From NCBI GenBank assembly GCA_014534345.1, contig JACVRR010000002.1, positions 1 to 48,966 of the forward strand: a stretch of 48,966 nt of DNA, written 5' to 3'. Below, in pieces: positions 1 to 8,675 of this stretch. The translations under genes were made by a program, and so were the position numbers. This DNA comes from Thermoleophilia bacterium. GTDB lineage: Bacteria > Actinomycetota > Thermoleophilia > Gaiellales > Gaiellaceae. The notes under the pieces were generated by a model that ran no database searches, was not told the origin of the DNA, and was given only the letters and a program-made list of their open reading frames with translations. Position 1 is the stretch's first letter, and the number at the start of each line of letters is the position of its first letter.

Positions 1-1108
1 GGTCGAGGTGCTCGATCACCTCGACGGCGGCCGCGGCGTCGAACCCGGCGAGGCGGGCGTCCCGGTAGGTGAGCGCCGTCTGGAAGAGGCGGACGCGCTC
101 ACGCTGCCGCGCCGCCAGCCGCTCGAGCCGGAGCCGCGCCTGCGCCGCCTCGAGCGCGCGGTGCGAGATGTCGACGCCCGCGATCTCGGCGAACTGCGGC
201 TCGCGGAGGAGCGCCTCGACGAGCTTGCCGCTGCCACAGCCCAGGTCGAGCACGCGCGCCGCGCCGGTCGCCTCGAGGACGGCGACGACCGCGCCGAGCC
301 GCCTCTCGCCGAGGCGCAGCGGCTCCTCGACCGCCTCCTCCTCGGCGGCCCGCGCCTCCAGCTCCCGGTCGGGCTCGGGCTCCTCGCCCTCGAGCAGCTT
401 CGCCAGCGCCTCGGCGATCAGCGAGCGGCGGTGGCGCAGGTAGCGCCTCACGATCAGGTCGCGGGCGGGATGCCCGGCCAGCCAGTCCTCGCCGCGGCGA
501 AGCAGCTTCTCGACCTCGTCCTCGCCGACCCAGTAGTGCTTGTCGGCGTCGAGTACGGGCACGAGCACGTACAGGTGCGCGAGCAGGTCGCGCAGCCGCA
601 CCTCGCCCTCCAGCTCGACGGTGAAGTAGCGGCTGTCGCCCCACTCGGGGAACTCCTGGTCGAGCGGGCGGTCGACCGCGTGCACGGCGTAGCCGAGCGG
701 CTGGAACAGGTCCCGGAGCAGCCCCTCGCCGCCGGCACACGGGAGCGCGGCGATCTGCGCGCGAAGTGGGAGCGCGCGCTCCGCCAGGTCGGGACGCTCC
801 CGCGACCGCCCGGCGAGCGCCGTGTTGTAGACGCGCGCGAGCGCGACCGACAGGAAGGAGGAGGCGACGTAGGGCCGGTCGTTGACGTACTGGTCCAGCC
901 GCGGAAAGCGGACGCCGCGGCGGATCAGCCCGACCGGGTCGATCTCGAGCAGCAGCGCCGCCGTGCAGCGCTCCTCGCTCGCCTCCGGGTAGAAGACGTG
1001 CGCCTCGCCGAACGGCAGGGAGAACGTCTGCAGCCGCCCGGGGTGCTTGTGCAGCAGGTCACCGAGGTCGGTCGCCGGCCGGTGGGTGGTGGTGATCGTC
1101 AGCAGCAT
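1..1108 (-). CDS. hen1: Hen1-like 3'-terminal RNA ribose 2'-O-methyltransferase, N-terminal part (gene runs off the left edge)
   Basis: Minus-strand frame from ATG at 1108 is open to the window start: MLLTITTTHRPATDLGDLLHKHPGRLQTFSLPFGEAHVFYPEASEERCTAALLLEIDP..., later ARVLDLGCGSGKLVEALL (SAM motif) and ISHRALEAA. This is a typical bacterial Hen1 N-terminal domain plus methyltransferase start. The listed 8..1246 + ORF is its shadow. Confidence 0.85.
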   Translation of the reverse strand, partial: MLLTITTTHRPATDLGDLLHKHPGRLQTFSLPFGEAHVFYPEASEERCTAALLLEIDPVGLIRRGVRFPRLDQYVNDRPYVASSFLSVALARVYNTALAGRSRERPDLAERALPLRAQIAALPCAGGEGLLRDLFQPLGYAVHAVDRPLDQEFPEWGDSRYFTVELEGEVRLRDLLAHLYVLVPVLDADKHYWVGEDEVEKLLRRGEDWLAGHPARDLIVRRYLRHRRSLIAEALAKLLEGEEPEPDRELEARAAEEEAVEEPLRLGERRLGAVVAVLEATGAARVLDLGCGSGKLVEALLREPQFAEIAGVDISHRALEAAQARLRLERLAARQRERVRLFQTALTYRDARLAGFDAAAAVEVIEHLD

Positions 1109-1306
1109 CGGAGCAACGAAAAGGGCGACTCGACGGTCGCCCTCGTCCCGTTCGCGTCGCGGGAGGCGAGGGCTACGCCGGCGGCGTCCTCTCGGGGCGG
1201 TTGCGCAGGCGGGCGACGACGCAGTCTTCGAGCATCCCACGGATGATAGGGCGCTCGCTGCGCTCGTCGCGCTCGCCGACCGGCGCGGCGCACTCTCCGT
1301 GCCAGA

Positions 1307-1552
1307 ATGACGCCGATGGTCGATCGACCGGGAGAACCGCCCCGCGAGCCGCGTCGGCTGACAGACGAGGAGCTGGTGGTTCTGGACCTGACCGGCGAGG
1401 TGTACCGACGGTTCGCCGCGCTCCCCGAGTACCACCTCAACGACGTAGGCGACGTGGTGCGCCACATCCACGCGATCCAGAAGATCGTGTCCGCTCGTGT
1501 CGCGTACCGGACCAACCCCGAGCGGTTCCCGGTAAGCCGCCGACCGCAGTAG
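1307..1552 (+). CDS. small hypothetical protein (81 aa)
   Basis: Balanced composition (LTDEELVVLDLTGEVYRRFAALPEYHLNDVGDVVRHIHAIQKIV), amphipathic, not shadow-like. Confidence 0.55.
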   Translation: MTPMVDRPGEPPREPRRLTDEELVVLDLTGEVYRRFAALPEYHLNDVGDVVRHIHAIQKIVSARVAYRTNPERFPVSRRPQ

Positions 1553-1656
1553 GAGGCCCACCGAGCGCCGCGGGCGGCGTCGTCACGTTCGCCGGCGAGC
1601 GCGAGATGGCCGCCTTCGCCGACCGCTACGGGCCCATGGGAAGGTCTAGCGTTTCG

Positions 1657-1856
1657 CTAGCGAAACGTCGCCGTCTCATCGTCTTCGCGGTAGATGGTGA
1701 TCCCGCGTTGGAAGTCCGGGCTACTGACGTGGACGTGCCAGCCCTTTTGGCCGTCCGGAAGTCCCCAAGGGCGTCGATTAGCTCGTCGGCCTCGCTGTCG
1801 GACAACGCAAGGTAGACCGACGAGAGGGGCTTGCCCTCGTCGTCAGCGATTCGCAC
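1657..1856 (-). pseudogene. small hypothetical gene interrupted by an apparent 1-nt indel
   Basis: Minus frame MRIADDEGKPLSSVYLALSDSEADELIDALGD continues sensibly only after a frame change near 1755-1765: LPDGQKGWHVHVSSPDFQRGITIYREDDETATFR*. Confidence 0.5.
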
Positions 1857-1865
1857 CCGGCGAGT

Positions 1866-2700
1866 CTACGCCGCGAGCGGAACGGCTCGCGCTCGCGCGA
1901 GAGCCTGAGAAAGCCGCGCGAGGATGCAGAGGTCGGCGTGCAGCGCGACCCGCGCGAGCCCGCGCGTGCGAAGCGGGGAGAGGTTGTAGTCGTGCTTCAA
2001 GCGGCCGAACTCGCGCTCGACGGAGCCGCGCCGCGCGTACAGTCGGCGAAGCGGCGGGTCGAGCGGGGAACGAGCGGGTCCTTGCGCTCGGCCTTGATCC
2101 AGCGCGAGCGCGGCTCGCACTCGCCCGTGGGGCAGCGCCACTTCGCCGCCTTCCGCTTGAAGTCCGCGCCCGCATCGTCCACTCGCCGTGCTCGCAGGCG
2201 AGCGGCTACGGCCGCTCCGTCTCGCCGGGGTTGTGGCAGCGGGCGAGGATCGGAAGCGCCCCGCGCTCCATGCACGCCTCGTGGACGGGGTTGTAGTCGT
2301 AGCCCTTGTCCATGATCGCCGTCTCGGGGCTGAAAGCCGCGCTCGGCCAGCTTGTCGAGCAGCGGCGCGACGGCGTGCAGCTCGGCCTCGCGCGCCGTGC
2401 GAACCTGCCAGGCGACCGGCAGGGTCCCTCCGCGCACGTCGCCGCGTCGATCTTGTACCCGTAGAAGCCACCGCCCCTTGCGCGTGCTGACCGCTCCGGT
2501 GGCCCCACGAGGCGTCCGGGTCGCTGAACCGCTCGCTCGAGCCCGCCCTTGCGGACGAACCGCTGACCGTTGGCGTATGCGCGAACGTCGGAGGCGTGGA
2601 TTGCCACGTCGCGGCCGTACTCGGGAAGCTCGGCGCGAAACTGGCCGGCGAACATGCTCGCCGGCCGGGGGTCGCCCCGCCTGGCGAGCAGCGAGGCGCT
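1866..2700 (-). pseudogene. degraded DDE transposase with several frameshifts
   Basis: Transposase pieces in different minus frames: YGRDVAIHASDVRAYANGQ, GGGFYGYKIDAATC, AIMDKGYDYNPVHEACMERGALPI, RRGSVEREFGRLKHDYNLSPLRTRGLARVALHADLCILARLSQALARARA*. Confidence 0.75.
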
Positions 2701-2774
2701 CCGCGCCTTCCGCGCGGCCTACCCGCCCTGAGGCACCGGTTTCGCCGGACGGCGCGCGCGAGAGGAAGCGTCCC

Positions 2775-4307
2775 GTGGACGCCCCGCGCTCGCTGTGGAT
2801 CGAGTCGACGCCGGAGACCTCGTACCCGGCGCTCGCCGACGGCCTCGAGGTCGACATCGCCGTCGTCGGCGGCGGGATCGCGGGGATCACCGCGGCGTTC
2901 CTCCTCCAGCGCGAGGGCCGCTCGGTCGCGGTCGTCGACTCGAAGCGGATCCTCCACGGGGCGACGGGCTACACGACGGCGAAGGTCACCGCCGGGCACA
3001 GCGTCAGCTACTCGACGCTCGAGGGCAACTTCGGCCGCGAGGGCGCGCGGACCTACGCCGAGGCGCAGCAGGGTGCCCTCGAGCTGGTCGCCCGGCTGGT
3101 CGAGGAGCTCGCGATCGACTGCGACTTCGAGCGCAAGGCGAACTACGTCTACGCCGAGTCCCCGGACGAGCGCGCGACAATCGAGGAGGAGGTGGAGGCG
3201 GCGCTGCGGGCCGGTCTCGCGGCCGAGCTCGTCGAGGAGACGCCGCTGCCCTACCCCGTCGAGTGCGCGTTCCGGCTCCCCGGGCAGGCGCAGTTCCACC
3301 CGCGCAAGTACCTGCTCCGACTGGCCGAGGCGGTGGCGGGCGACGGTGGCCGGATCTTCGAGCAGACGCGCGCGACCGGCATCGAGGGAAGCGGGCCCTG
3401 CCGCGTCGTCACCGACCGCGGGACGCTGACCGCCCGCGACGTGGTCGTCTCCTCGCACCTCCCGTTCCTCGACCGCGGGTTCTTCTTCGCGAAGGCGCAT
3501 CCCGAGCGCTCCTACGCCGTCGCCTGCCGGATCTCCCGCGAGCAGGATCCGGAGGGGATGTACATCAACCTCTCGCCGCCGACGCGCTCCGTGCGGACCG
3601 CGTACGACGAGGGCGGCCTGCTGCTCCTGCTCGGGGGCGAGGGCCACAAGCCGGGCGCGGAGCCCGACACGCACGCCCGCTACGGCGCGCTCGAGGAGTT
3701 CGGCCGCCGTCACTGGGGCGCCTCCGAGTTCCCCTACCGCTGGTCGACGCAGGACTACAGCCCGCTGGACGGCGTCCCCTACGTCGGGCGCCTGACCCGC
3801 CGCGGCGACCACGTCTACGTCGCGACCGGCTTCAAGAAGTGGGGCATGACGAACGGCACCGCCGCGGCGATGATCCTCGGCGACCTCGTCCTCGGCCGCG
3901 ACAACCCGTGGGCGGGCCTCTTCGACTCGAAGCGGCTGACGCCGCGCGCCTCGGCGCCGAGGTTCGTGAAGGAGAACGCGACCGTCGCGCGCCACTTCGT
4001 CGGCGACCGGCTCGACCGAGGGGAGGCGGCCGAAGTCGAGACGGTCGCGCCCGGTGAGGGTCGCATGCTCCGCGTGCGCGGGCGCAAGACGGCCGTCTAC
4101 CGCGACGAGGGGGGCCGCGTGCACGCCCTGTCGCCTGTCTGCACGCACATGGGCTGCCACGTGGGCTGGAACCCGGCCGAGCGCTCGTGGGACTGCCCCT
4201 GCCACGGGTCCCGCTTCGGCGGGGACGGGACCGTCATCCAGGGGCCGGCGACCCGAGACCTCGCGCGGCGCGACCTCGGGACGGGAAGCGGCGACGGGAC
4301 CCGCTGA
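2775..4307 (+). CDS. FAD-dependent oxidoreductase with C-terminal Rieske [2Fe-2S] domain
   Basis: DIAVVGGGIAGITAAFLLQREGRSVAVVDS dinucleotide fold; C-terminal CTHMGCHVGWNPAERSWDCPCHGSRF Rieske motif; GTG start 2775. Confidence 0.9.
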   Translation: MDAPRSLWIESTPETSYPALADGLEVDIAVVGGGIAGITAAFLLQREGRSVAVVDSKRILHGATGYTTAKVTAGHSVSYSTLEGNFGREGARTYAEAQQGALELVARLVEELAIDCDFERKANYVYAESPDERATIEEEVEAALRAGLAAELVEETPLPYPVECAFRLPGQAQFHPRKYLLRLAEAVAGDGGRIFEQTRATGIEGSGPCRVVTDRGTLTARDVVVSSHLPFLDRGFFFAKAHPERSYAVACRISREQDPEGMYINLSPPTRSVRTAYDEGGLLLLLGGEGHKPGAEPDTHARYGALEEFGRRHWGASEFPYRWSTQDYSPLDGVPYVGRLTRRGDHVYVATGFKKWGMTNGTAAAMILGDLVLGRDNPWAGLFDSKRLTPRASAPRFVKENATVARHFVGDRLDRGEAAEVETVAPGEGRMLRVRGRKTAVYRDEGGRVHALSPVCTHMGCHVGWNPAERSWDCPCHGSRFGGDGTVIQGPATRDLARRDLGTGSGDGTR

Positions 4308-4492
4308 TCCGCTCGCGCCGCGGGGACGGGCGGTGCGGCGGGCGCGGGCTGCCGCAGCGTCAGCTGGTTGACGTTGAAGAGCATGGGCGCCGCGGCAGCC
4401 GGTCGACCAGGCTACGAGACCGGTTCGGCGCGCCCGCCGCTTGCGCAGAGGCGCCCGGAACCCCGGCCGCTCGGCCGGTGTAGTAGGACCGG

Positions 4493-5050
4493 TTGGTGCC
4501 GCCGGCGTCGGAGAGCGAACTCGTGGAGCGCGCCCGACGCGGCGACGTCGGCGCCTACGAGGAGATCGTCCGCATGCATCAGACGTCGGCCTTCCGCCTC
4601 GCCTACGTGCTGCTCGGCGACGCCGCCGAGGCGGAGGACGCGGCGCAGGAGGCGTTCGTCAAGGCCCACCGCGCCCTCGGCCGCTTCCGGCGCGACGCGC
4701 CCTTCCGGCCCTGGCTGCTGCAGATCGCCGCGAACGAGGCCAGGAACCGGCGTCGCCGGAGCGAACGCCAGCGCGCGCTCGCCGTCCGCGGTGCCACTGC
4801 CGAGGTACGCGCCGACGACGCGTCCTCGCCCGAGGCGCAAGCGCTCGCACACGAGAGCCGGGAGGTGCTCCGCGCGGCGCTCGCCCGCCTGCGACGCGAG
4901 GAGTACGAGGTGGTCGCCTGCCGCTACCTGCTCGAGCTCTCGGAGTCCGAGACGGCGGCCGCGCTGACCCTCCCGCCGGGCACCGTCAAGTCGCGGCTGT
5001 CGCGCGCGCTGGAGCGGCTGCGGAACGACCTGGAGCCGGCCCGTGCGTGA
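4493..5050 (+). CDS. ECF-family RNA polymerase sigma factor
   Basis: ARRGDVGAYEEIVRMHQTSAFRLAYVLLGDAAEAEDAAQEAFVKAHRAL (region 2) and LLELSESETAAALTLPPGTVKSRLSRALERLR (region 4). Confidence 0.92.
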   Translation: MVPPASESELVERARRGDVGAYEEIVRMHQTSAFRLAYVLLGDAAEAEDAAQEAFVKAHRALGRFRRDAPFRPWLLQIAANEARNRRRRSERQRALAVRGATAEVRADDASSPEAQALAHESREVLRAALARLRREEYEVVACRYLLELSESETAAALTLPPGTVKSRLSRALERLRNDLEPARA

Positions 5051-5816
5051 GCTCGAGCGTGAGCTCCAAGCGCTCGGCCGCGAGCTGGCCTACCCGCCGA
5101 CGCCCGATCTGGCCACCGCCGTCGCCGCCCGGCTTGCGGCGCGCTCCGGGAGGCGGCAGCGGCTCGGGCTCCGCCCCCTCCTCGTCGCCGTCGCCGCCGC
5201 CGTGCTGGCGCTGTCGGCCGCGCTCGCCGTTCCCGCGGGACGAGCAGCGCTCCTGGAGCTGCTGGAGATCGGCGGCCTCCGCGTCGAGCGCACCGAGGAG
5301 CGGCCGCACGCGCCGCCGCTGGACGAGCGGCGTCTCGGCGAGCGCGTCTCGCTGGACGAGGCACGGCGCCGCGTCGGGTACACCGTCCTCGCCCCCCCGC
5401 TCGAGCGCCACGGGCGGCCGCACTACGTGCTCCTCGACGAGTCCCGACCCGGCGGCCAGGTGACGATTCCCTCCTGGGCCTACGCCGACCCGCGCGCTCC
5501 GCTCCGCGGCAGGGTGCTCCTCACGCAGTTCGCGGCGAGCAGCGACCGGGACCTCGCGCAGAAGTTCGCGGGGCCCGAGACGAGGATCGAGTCGCTCACC
5601 GTCGCGGGCGCGCCGGCGCTCTGGTTCGAGGGCGCGCCGCACGTGTTCGCGTTCCGCGACCGCACGGGCGGGCTCCTCGAAGACACCCGCCGACTCGTCG
5701 GCAACGCGCTCGTGTTCGAAGGCGACGGGGTCGTGCTGCGGATCGAAGGGGCACTCTCGCTGGCGCGGGCGCTCCGCATCGCCGAGTCGCTCGAGCCGCT
5801 GCCCCCTCCCCGCTGA
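5043..5816 (+). CDS. membrane-anchored protein, probable anti-sigma partner
   Basis: 8-nt overlap with the sigma gene; single TM segment LLVAVAAAVLALSAALAVPAGRAALLELLEIGGLRVERTEE followed by an extracytoplasmic domain. Confidence 0.75.
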   Translation: MRELERELQALGRELAYPPTPDLATAVAARLAARSGRRQRLGLRPLLVAVAAAVLALSAALAVPAGRAALLELLEIGGLRVERTEERPHAPPLDERRLGERVSLDEARRRVGYTVLAPPLERHGRPHYVLLDESRPGGQVTIPSWAYADPRAPLRGRVLLTQFAASSDRDLAQKFAGPETRIESLTVAGAPALWFEGAPHVFAFRDRTGGLLEDTRRLVGNALVFEGDGVVLRIEGALSLARALRIAESLEPLPPPR

Positions 5817-5971
5817 TGGCGCCGTCGCGGTGGACCCGCGCGGTCGGCGAGCTCGCTCGGTGCTCGTGCCATACCGGTCGACCGCACCTCCCCGCCCGCC
5901 CGATCGCGCCGGTTGAAACGAATCACGCCCGTCCAGCACGTGCTCTACTCGGCGCCTCGGCAGGAGGCGAG

Positions 5972-6844
5972 GTGCAGTACGTCAGCCGCTATCCGCTCCG
6001 CGGGATCCGCGAGGCGACCACCGACCGGCAGCTCGCGCTGCTGGACACGGCGGCGGCCGTCCTGCGCGACGACGACCGCGTCCTCGCCGCCTGGCTGGCC
6101 GGAAGCCTCGCCGTCGGCCGCGGCGACCCCTTCAGCGACGTCGACGTCCACTGCTGCGTCGAGGACTCGGCGGCCGCCGAGCTGTCCGGCGAAGGGTGGA
6201 AGGAGATCCTCGGTCGCATCACGCCCACGGTGATGGCGGTCGCCTTCCCGCCGCCCAGCATCGGCGGGTACTCGTTGACGCCGGACTGGGTACACGTCGA
6301 CCTCCTGTTCCAGCCGCGAAGCGGGTTCGAGCCGGCGAAGCTCGACGGCTACCGGCGGCTGTTCGACAAGACGGGCGAGCTCGTGCTCCAGGCCGAGAGC
6401 CCGGCGGCCCCGATCGAAGGGGAGCGCTACTTCCCCGCCGCCACGGTCGAGTGGTTCTTCTACATGTTCGGGAAGCTGGTCGCGGTCGTCGGCCGCAACG
6501 AGCCGGTGCTCGGGATGCTCGGAGCCGTGACGATCCGCGACACCTGCCTCGTCCCGCTCTTCTGCGCCGAGCGCGGCGTGCGGCGCGGCGGCGGCGCCAA
6601 GCGGCTTCGCCCGTTCCTCTCCGCCGAGCAGCACGCGCTCCTGGAAGGGCTCCCGCCGTTCGCGCCGACGCTCGACTCGGTGATCGACAGCGAGCTCGCG
6701 CTCGCGCAGATCTTCGTCCCGCGCGGTCGCGCGCTCGCCGCGGCGACCGGCGCGCACTGGCCGGGGGCGCTGGAGACCGCAACCGTTCGCCACGTCGAGC
6801 GGGCGATCGGCGTGCCGGTCGTGATCCCGGAGCACGCGCCGTAG
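5972..6844 (+). CDS. nucleotidyltransferase-fold protein
   Basis: GTG start preceded by CAGGAGGCGA; AAWLAGSLAVGRGDPFSDVDVHCCVED is a minimal NTase GS..G..SDxD motif. Confidence 0.75.
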   Translation: MQYVSRYPLRGIREATTDRQLALLDTAAAVLRDDDRVLAAWLAGSLAVGRGDPFSDVDVHCCVEDSAAAELSGEGWKEILGRITPTVMAVAFPPPSIGGYSLTPDWVHVDLLFQPRSGFEPAKLDGYRRLFDKTGELVLQAESPAAPIEGERYFPAATVEWFFYMFGKLVAVVGRNEPVLGMLGAVTIRDTCLVPLFCAERGVRRGGGAKRLRPFLSAEQHALLEGLPPFAPTLDSVIDSELALAQIFVPRGRALAAATGAHWPGALETATVRHVERAIGVPVVIPEHAP

Positions 6845-7326
6845 TGGCCGTCCGCGCGGCCGTTCCCGGCGACGCCCCGCGCATGGCGGAGCTCGCGGAG
6901 AGGAAGCGGGAGCAGTACGGGCGCCACGCCCCCGTCTTCCACCGGCCGAGACCGGGGATGCGAGCGAGTCACGCCGCCTTCCTGGCCTCGCTGGTCGAAG
7001 ACGCCGACCGCCACGTCTCGCTCGTGCACGAGGCGGACGACGGCCACGTCGACGGCTTCCTGGTCGCCGCCCTGAGGCCGGCGCCACCCGTCTATGACCC
7101 GGGCGGACTGACCGCGCTCGTCGACGACTTCGTGGTCGAGCACGCCGACCTCTGGGCGTTCGTCGGGCGGCGGCTGCTCGAGCGGGCGATCCACGCGGCG
7201 GCGTCGCGCGGAGCCGTGCAGACCGTCGTCGTCTGCGGGCCGCACGACCAACCGAAGCGAGCGATGCTCCTCGACTCGGGCCACGTGGTCGCCTCCGAGT
7301 GGTTCACGAAGCCGTTCGCCGGCTGA
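6844..7326 (+). CDS. GNAT-like N-acetyltransferase
   Basis: GTG overlaps the previous stop; VAVRAAVPGDAPRMAELAERKREQYG..., DDFVVEHADLWAFVGRRLLERAIHAAASRGAVQTVVVCG. Confidence 0.65.
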   Translation: MAVRAAVPGDAPRMAELAERKREQYGRHAPVFHRPRPGMRASHAAFLASLVEDADRHVSLVHEADDGHVDGFLVAALRPAPPVYDPGGLTALVDDFVVEHADLWAFVGRRLLERAIHAAASRGAVQTVVVCGPHDQPKRAMLLDSGHVVASEWFTKPFAG

Positions 7327-7371
7327 TCGCCGCCGGTCGCCCCTTCGGCTGGACCCGCCTGCGCGACCACC

Positions 7372-8346
7372 TCACCAGGGGCGCCGAGCGGACGGGTCAC
7401 CGCGCCCGGAAGGAGCTCCCGGCGCGAGCAGCTCGACGACGTCGCCGTCGCAGAGCTCGTGCGCGGCGCCGACCCGCTGGCCGTCGAAGCGAGCCGAGGC
7501 GCCCCAGACGCGGGCGCCACGCAGGCGCCGTGCGAGGTCGCCGTGGACGGCGCGGGCCGCGTCGGCGGCCGTCGCCGGCGGTCGCAGCGCGATCGGCTCG
7601 CGATCGATCTCGCCGCCCGAGCGAAGGAAGACACGCACGAGTCCGGTCAGCCGCCAGAGCGCGGCGCGGAACGCCTCGATGCTGGCGTCGTCGAGCACCG
7701 AGACCGGTACGACTTCCAGCTCGAGCGCGGCGCGCAGGCGGTCGACTGCGCCGGCCGGCGCCTCGTCGGCCCGTGTCGCCGCGACGATCGTCCGCAGCGA
7801 GATCGAGGCCGCCGCGAGCTCCGCGCGCACCGTCTCCAGCTCCGCGAAGGGCGCCGAGGCGTCGTGGCAGAGCACCATCGCGTCCGCGCCGCGCAGCACC
7901 GACAGGAGCGCGCGCCCGCCGCCTCGCCCGGCCCTCGCGCCGGCGATCAGGCCGGGGATCTCGACGAGCTGGACGAGCACGCCCTCGACGCGCGTCAGCG
8001 CCGGCGCCGGGCGCGTGGTGGTGAACGCGTAGTCGCCCGTCTTGATCTGCACCTGCGAGAGCGCCTGCAGGAGCGACGACTTGCCGACGTTCGGCGCGCC
8101 GACGAGCGCGATCTGGGCGGCTCCCTCGCGGCGGACGGCGAGCGAGTCGCGGTGGACGACGCGCGCGCGCGTCCGCGTGGCGGCGAGCTCCGCGTTCAGC
8201 CACTTGCGGATGTCCGCGTACGGGCCGCTCTTGTAGTTGGGCAGCTCGGCGAGGATCGCGCGCAGCTCGCGGACGCGCTCGGCGCCATCCTTGCCCACGA
8301 GCCGGCGCTTGATGACCTGCATCTGGGTGCGATGTGGCATCGGCAT
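7372..8346 (-). CDS. DRG/Obg-like GTPase with C-terminal TGS-type domain
   Basis: IALVGAPNVGKSSLLQALSQVQIKTGDYAFTTTRPAPALTRVEGVLVQLVEIPGLIAGARAGRGGGRALLSVLRGADAMVLCHDAS (G1, G3) with a TGS-like C-terminus GQRVGAAHELCDGDVVELL. Confidence 0.85.
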   Translation of the reverse strand: MPMPHRTQMQVIKRRLVGKDGAERVRELRAILAELPNYKSGPYADIRKWLNAELAATRTRARVVHRDSLAVRREGAAQIALVGAPNVGKSSLLQALSQVQIKTGDYAFTTTRPAPALTRVEGVLVQLVEIPGLIAGARAGRGGGRALLSVLRGADAMVLCHDASAPFAELETVRAELAAASISLRTIVAATRADEAPAGAVDRLRAALELEVVPVSVLDDASIEAFRAALWRLTGLVRVFLRSGGEIDREPIALRPPATAADAARAVHGDLARRLRGARVWGASARFDGQRVGAAHELCDGDVVELLAPGAPSGRGDPSARRPW

Positions 8347-8675
8347 CGCGACACTCCTGTGGCCGTGCGGGAGGGTGCGCGGGCCGGCACCGGGGCGACG
8401 CCCGCGTCCGTGTCCCGCCGCTTCCTCGGACGCGTTGAGAGCGGAAGCGGCGGACTAGCCGGTCTTGTTCGAGATCGTCGAGCGCCAGGCGCACTCGCGA
8501 TCCACTCGCTGCGCGTGTGCCATCGCGGCCGAGCCTACCTCGCCCGCGCCGCGGTTTCCAGGAGAGCGGCCGTGCTCGGCACGGACGCGCGCCGTCACGC
8601 GCGGACGGTCACTCCCTCGCGATTTCCCGGAACGGCCTGCCGCGTGACTGCCGCGACGCGCGTCGGTGGCCTGAC

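Noticed and set aside
8-1246. 412-aa plus ORF at the left edge
   Set aside because: Shadow of the minus-strand Hen1 gene.
1866-4205. 779-aa minus ORF opposite the FAD/Rieske gene
   Set aside because: Only its last ~50 aa are real (transposase C-terminus); the rest is the antisense shadow of the plus-strand oxidoreductase in high-GC DNA.
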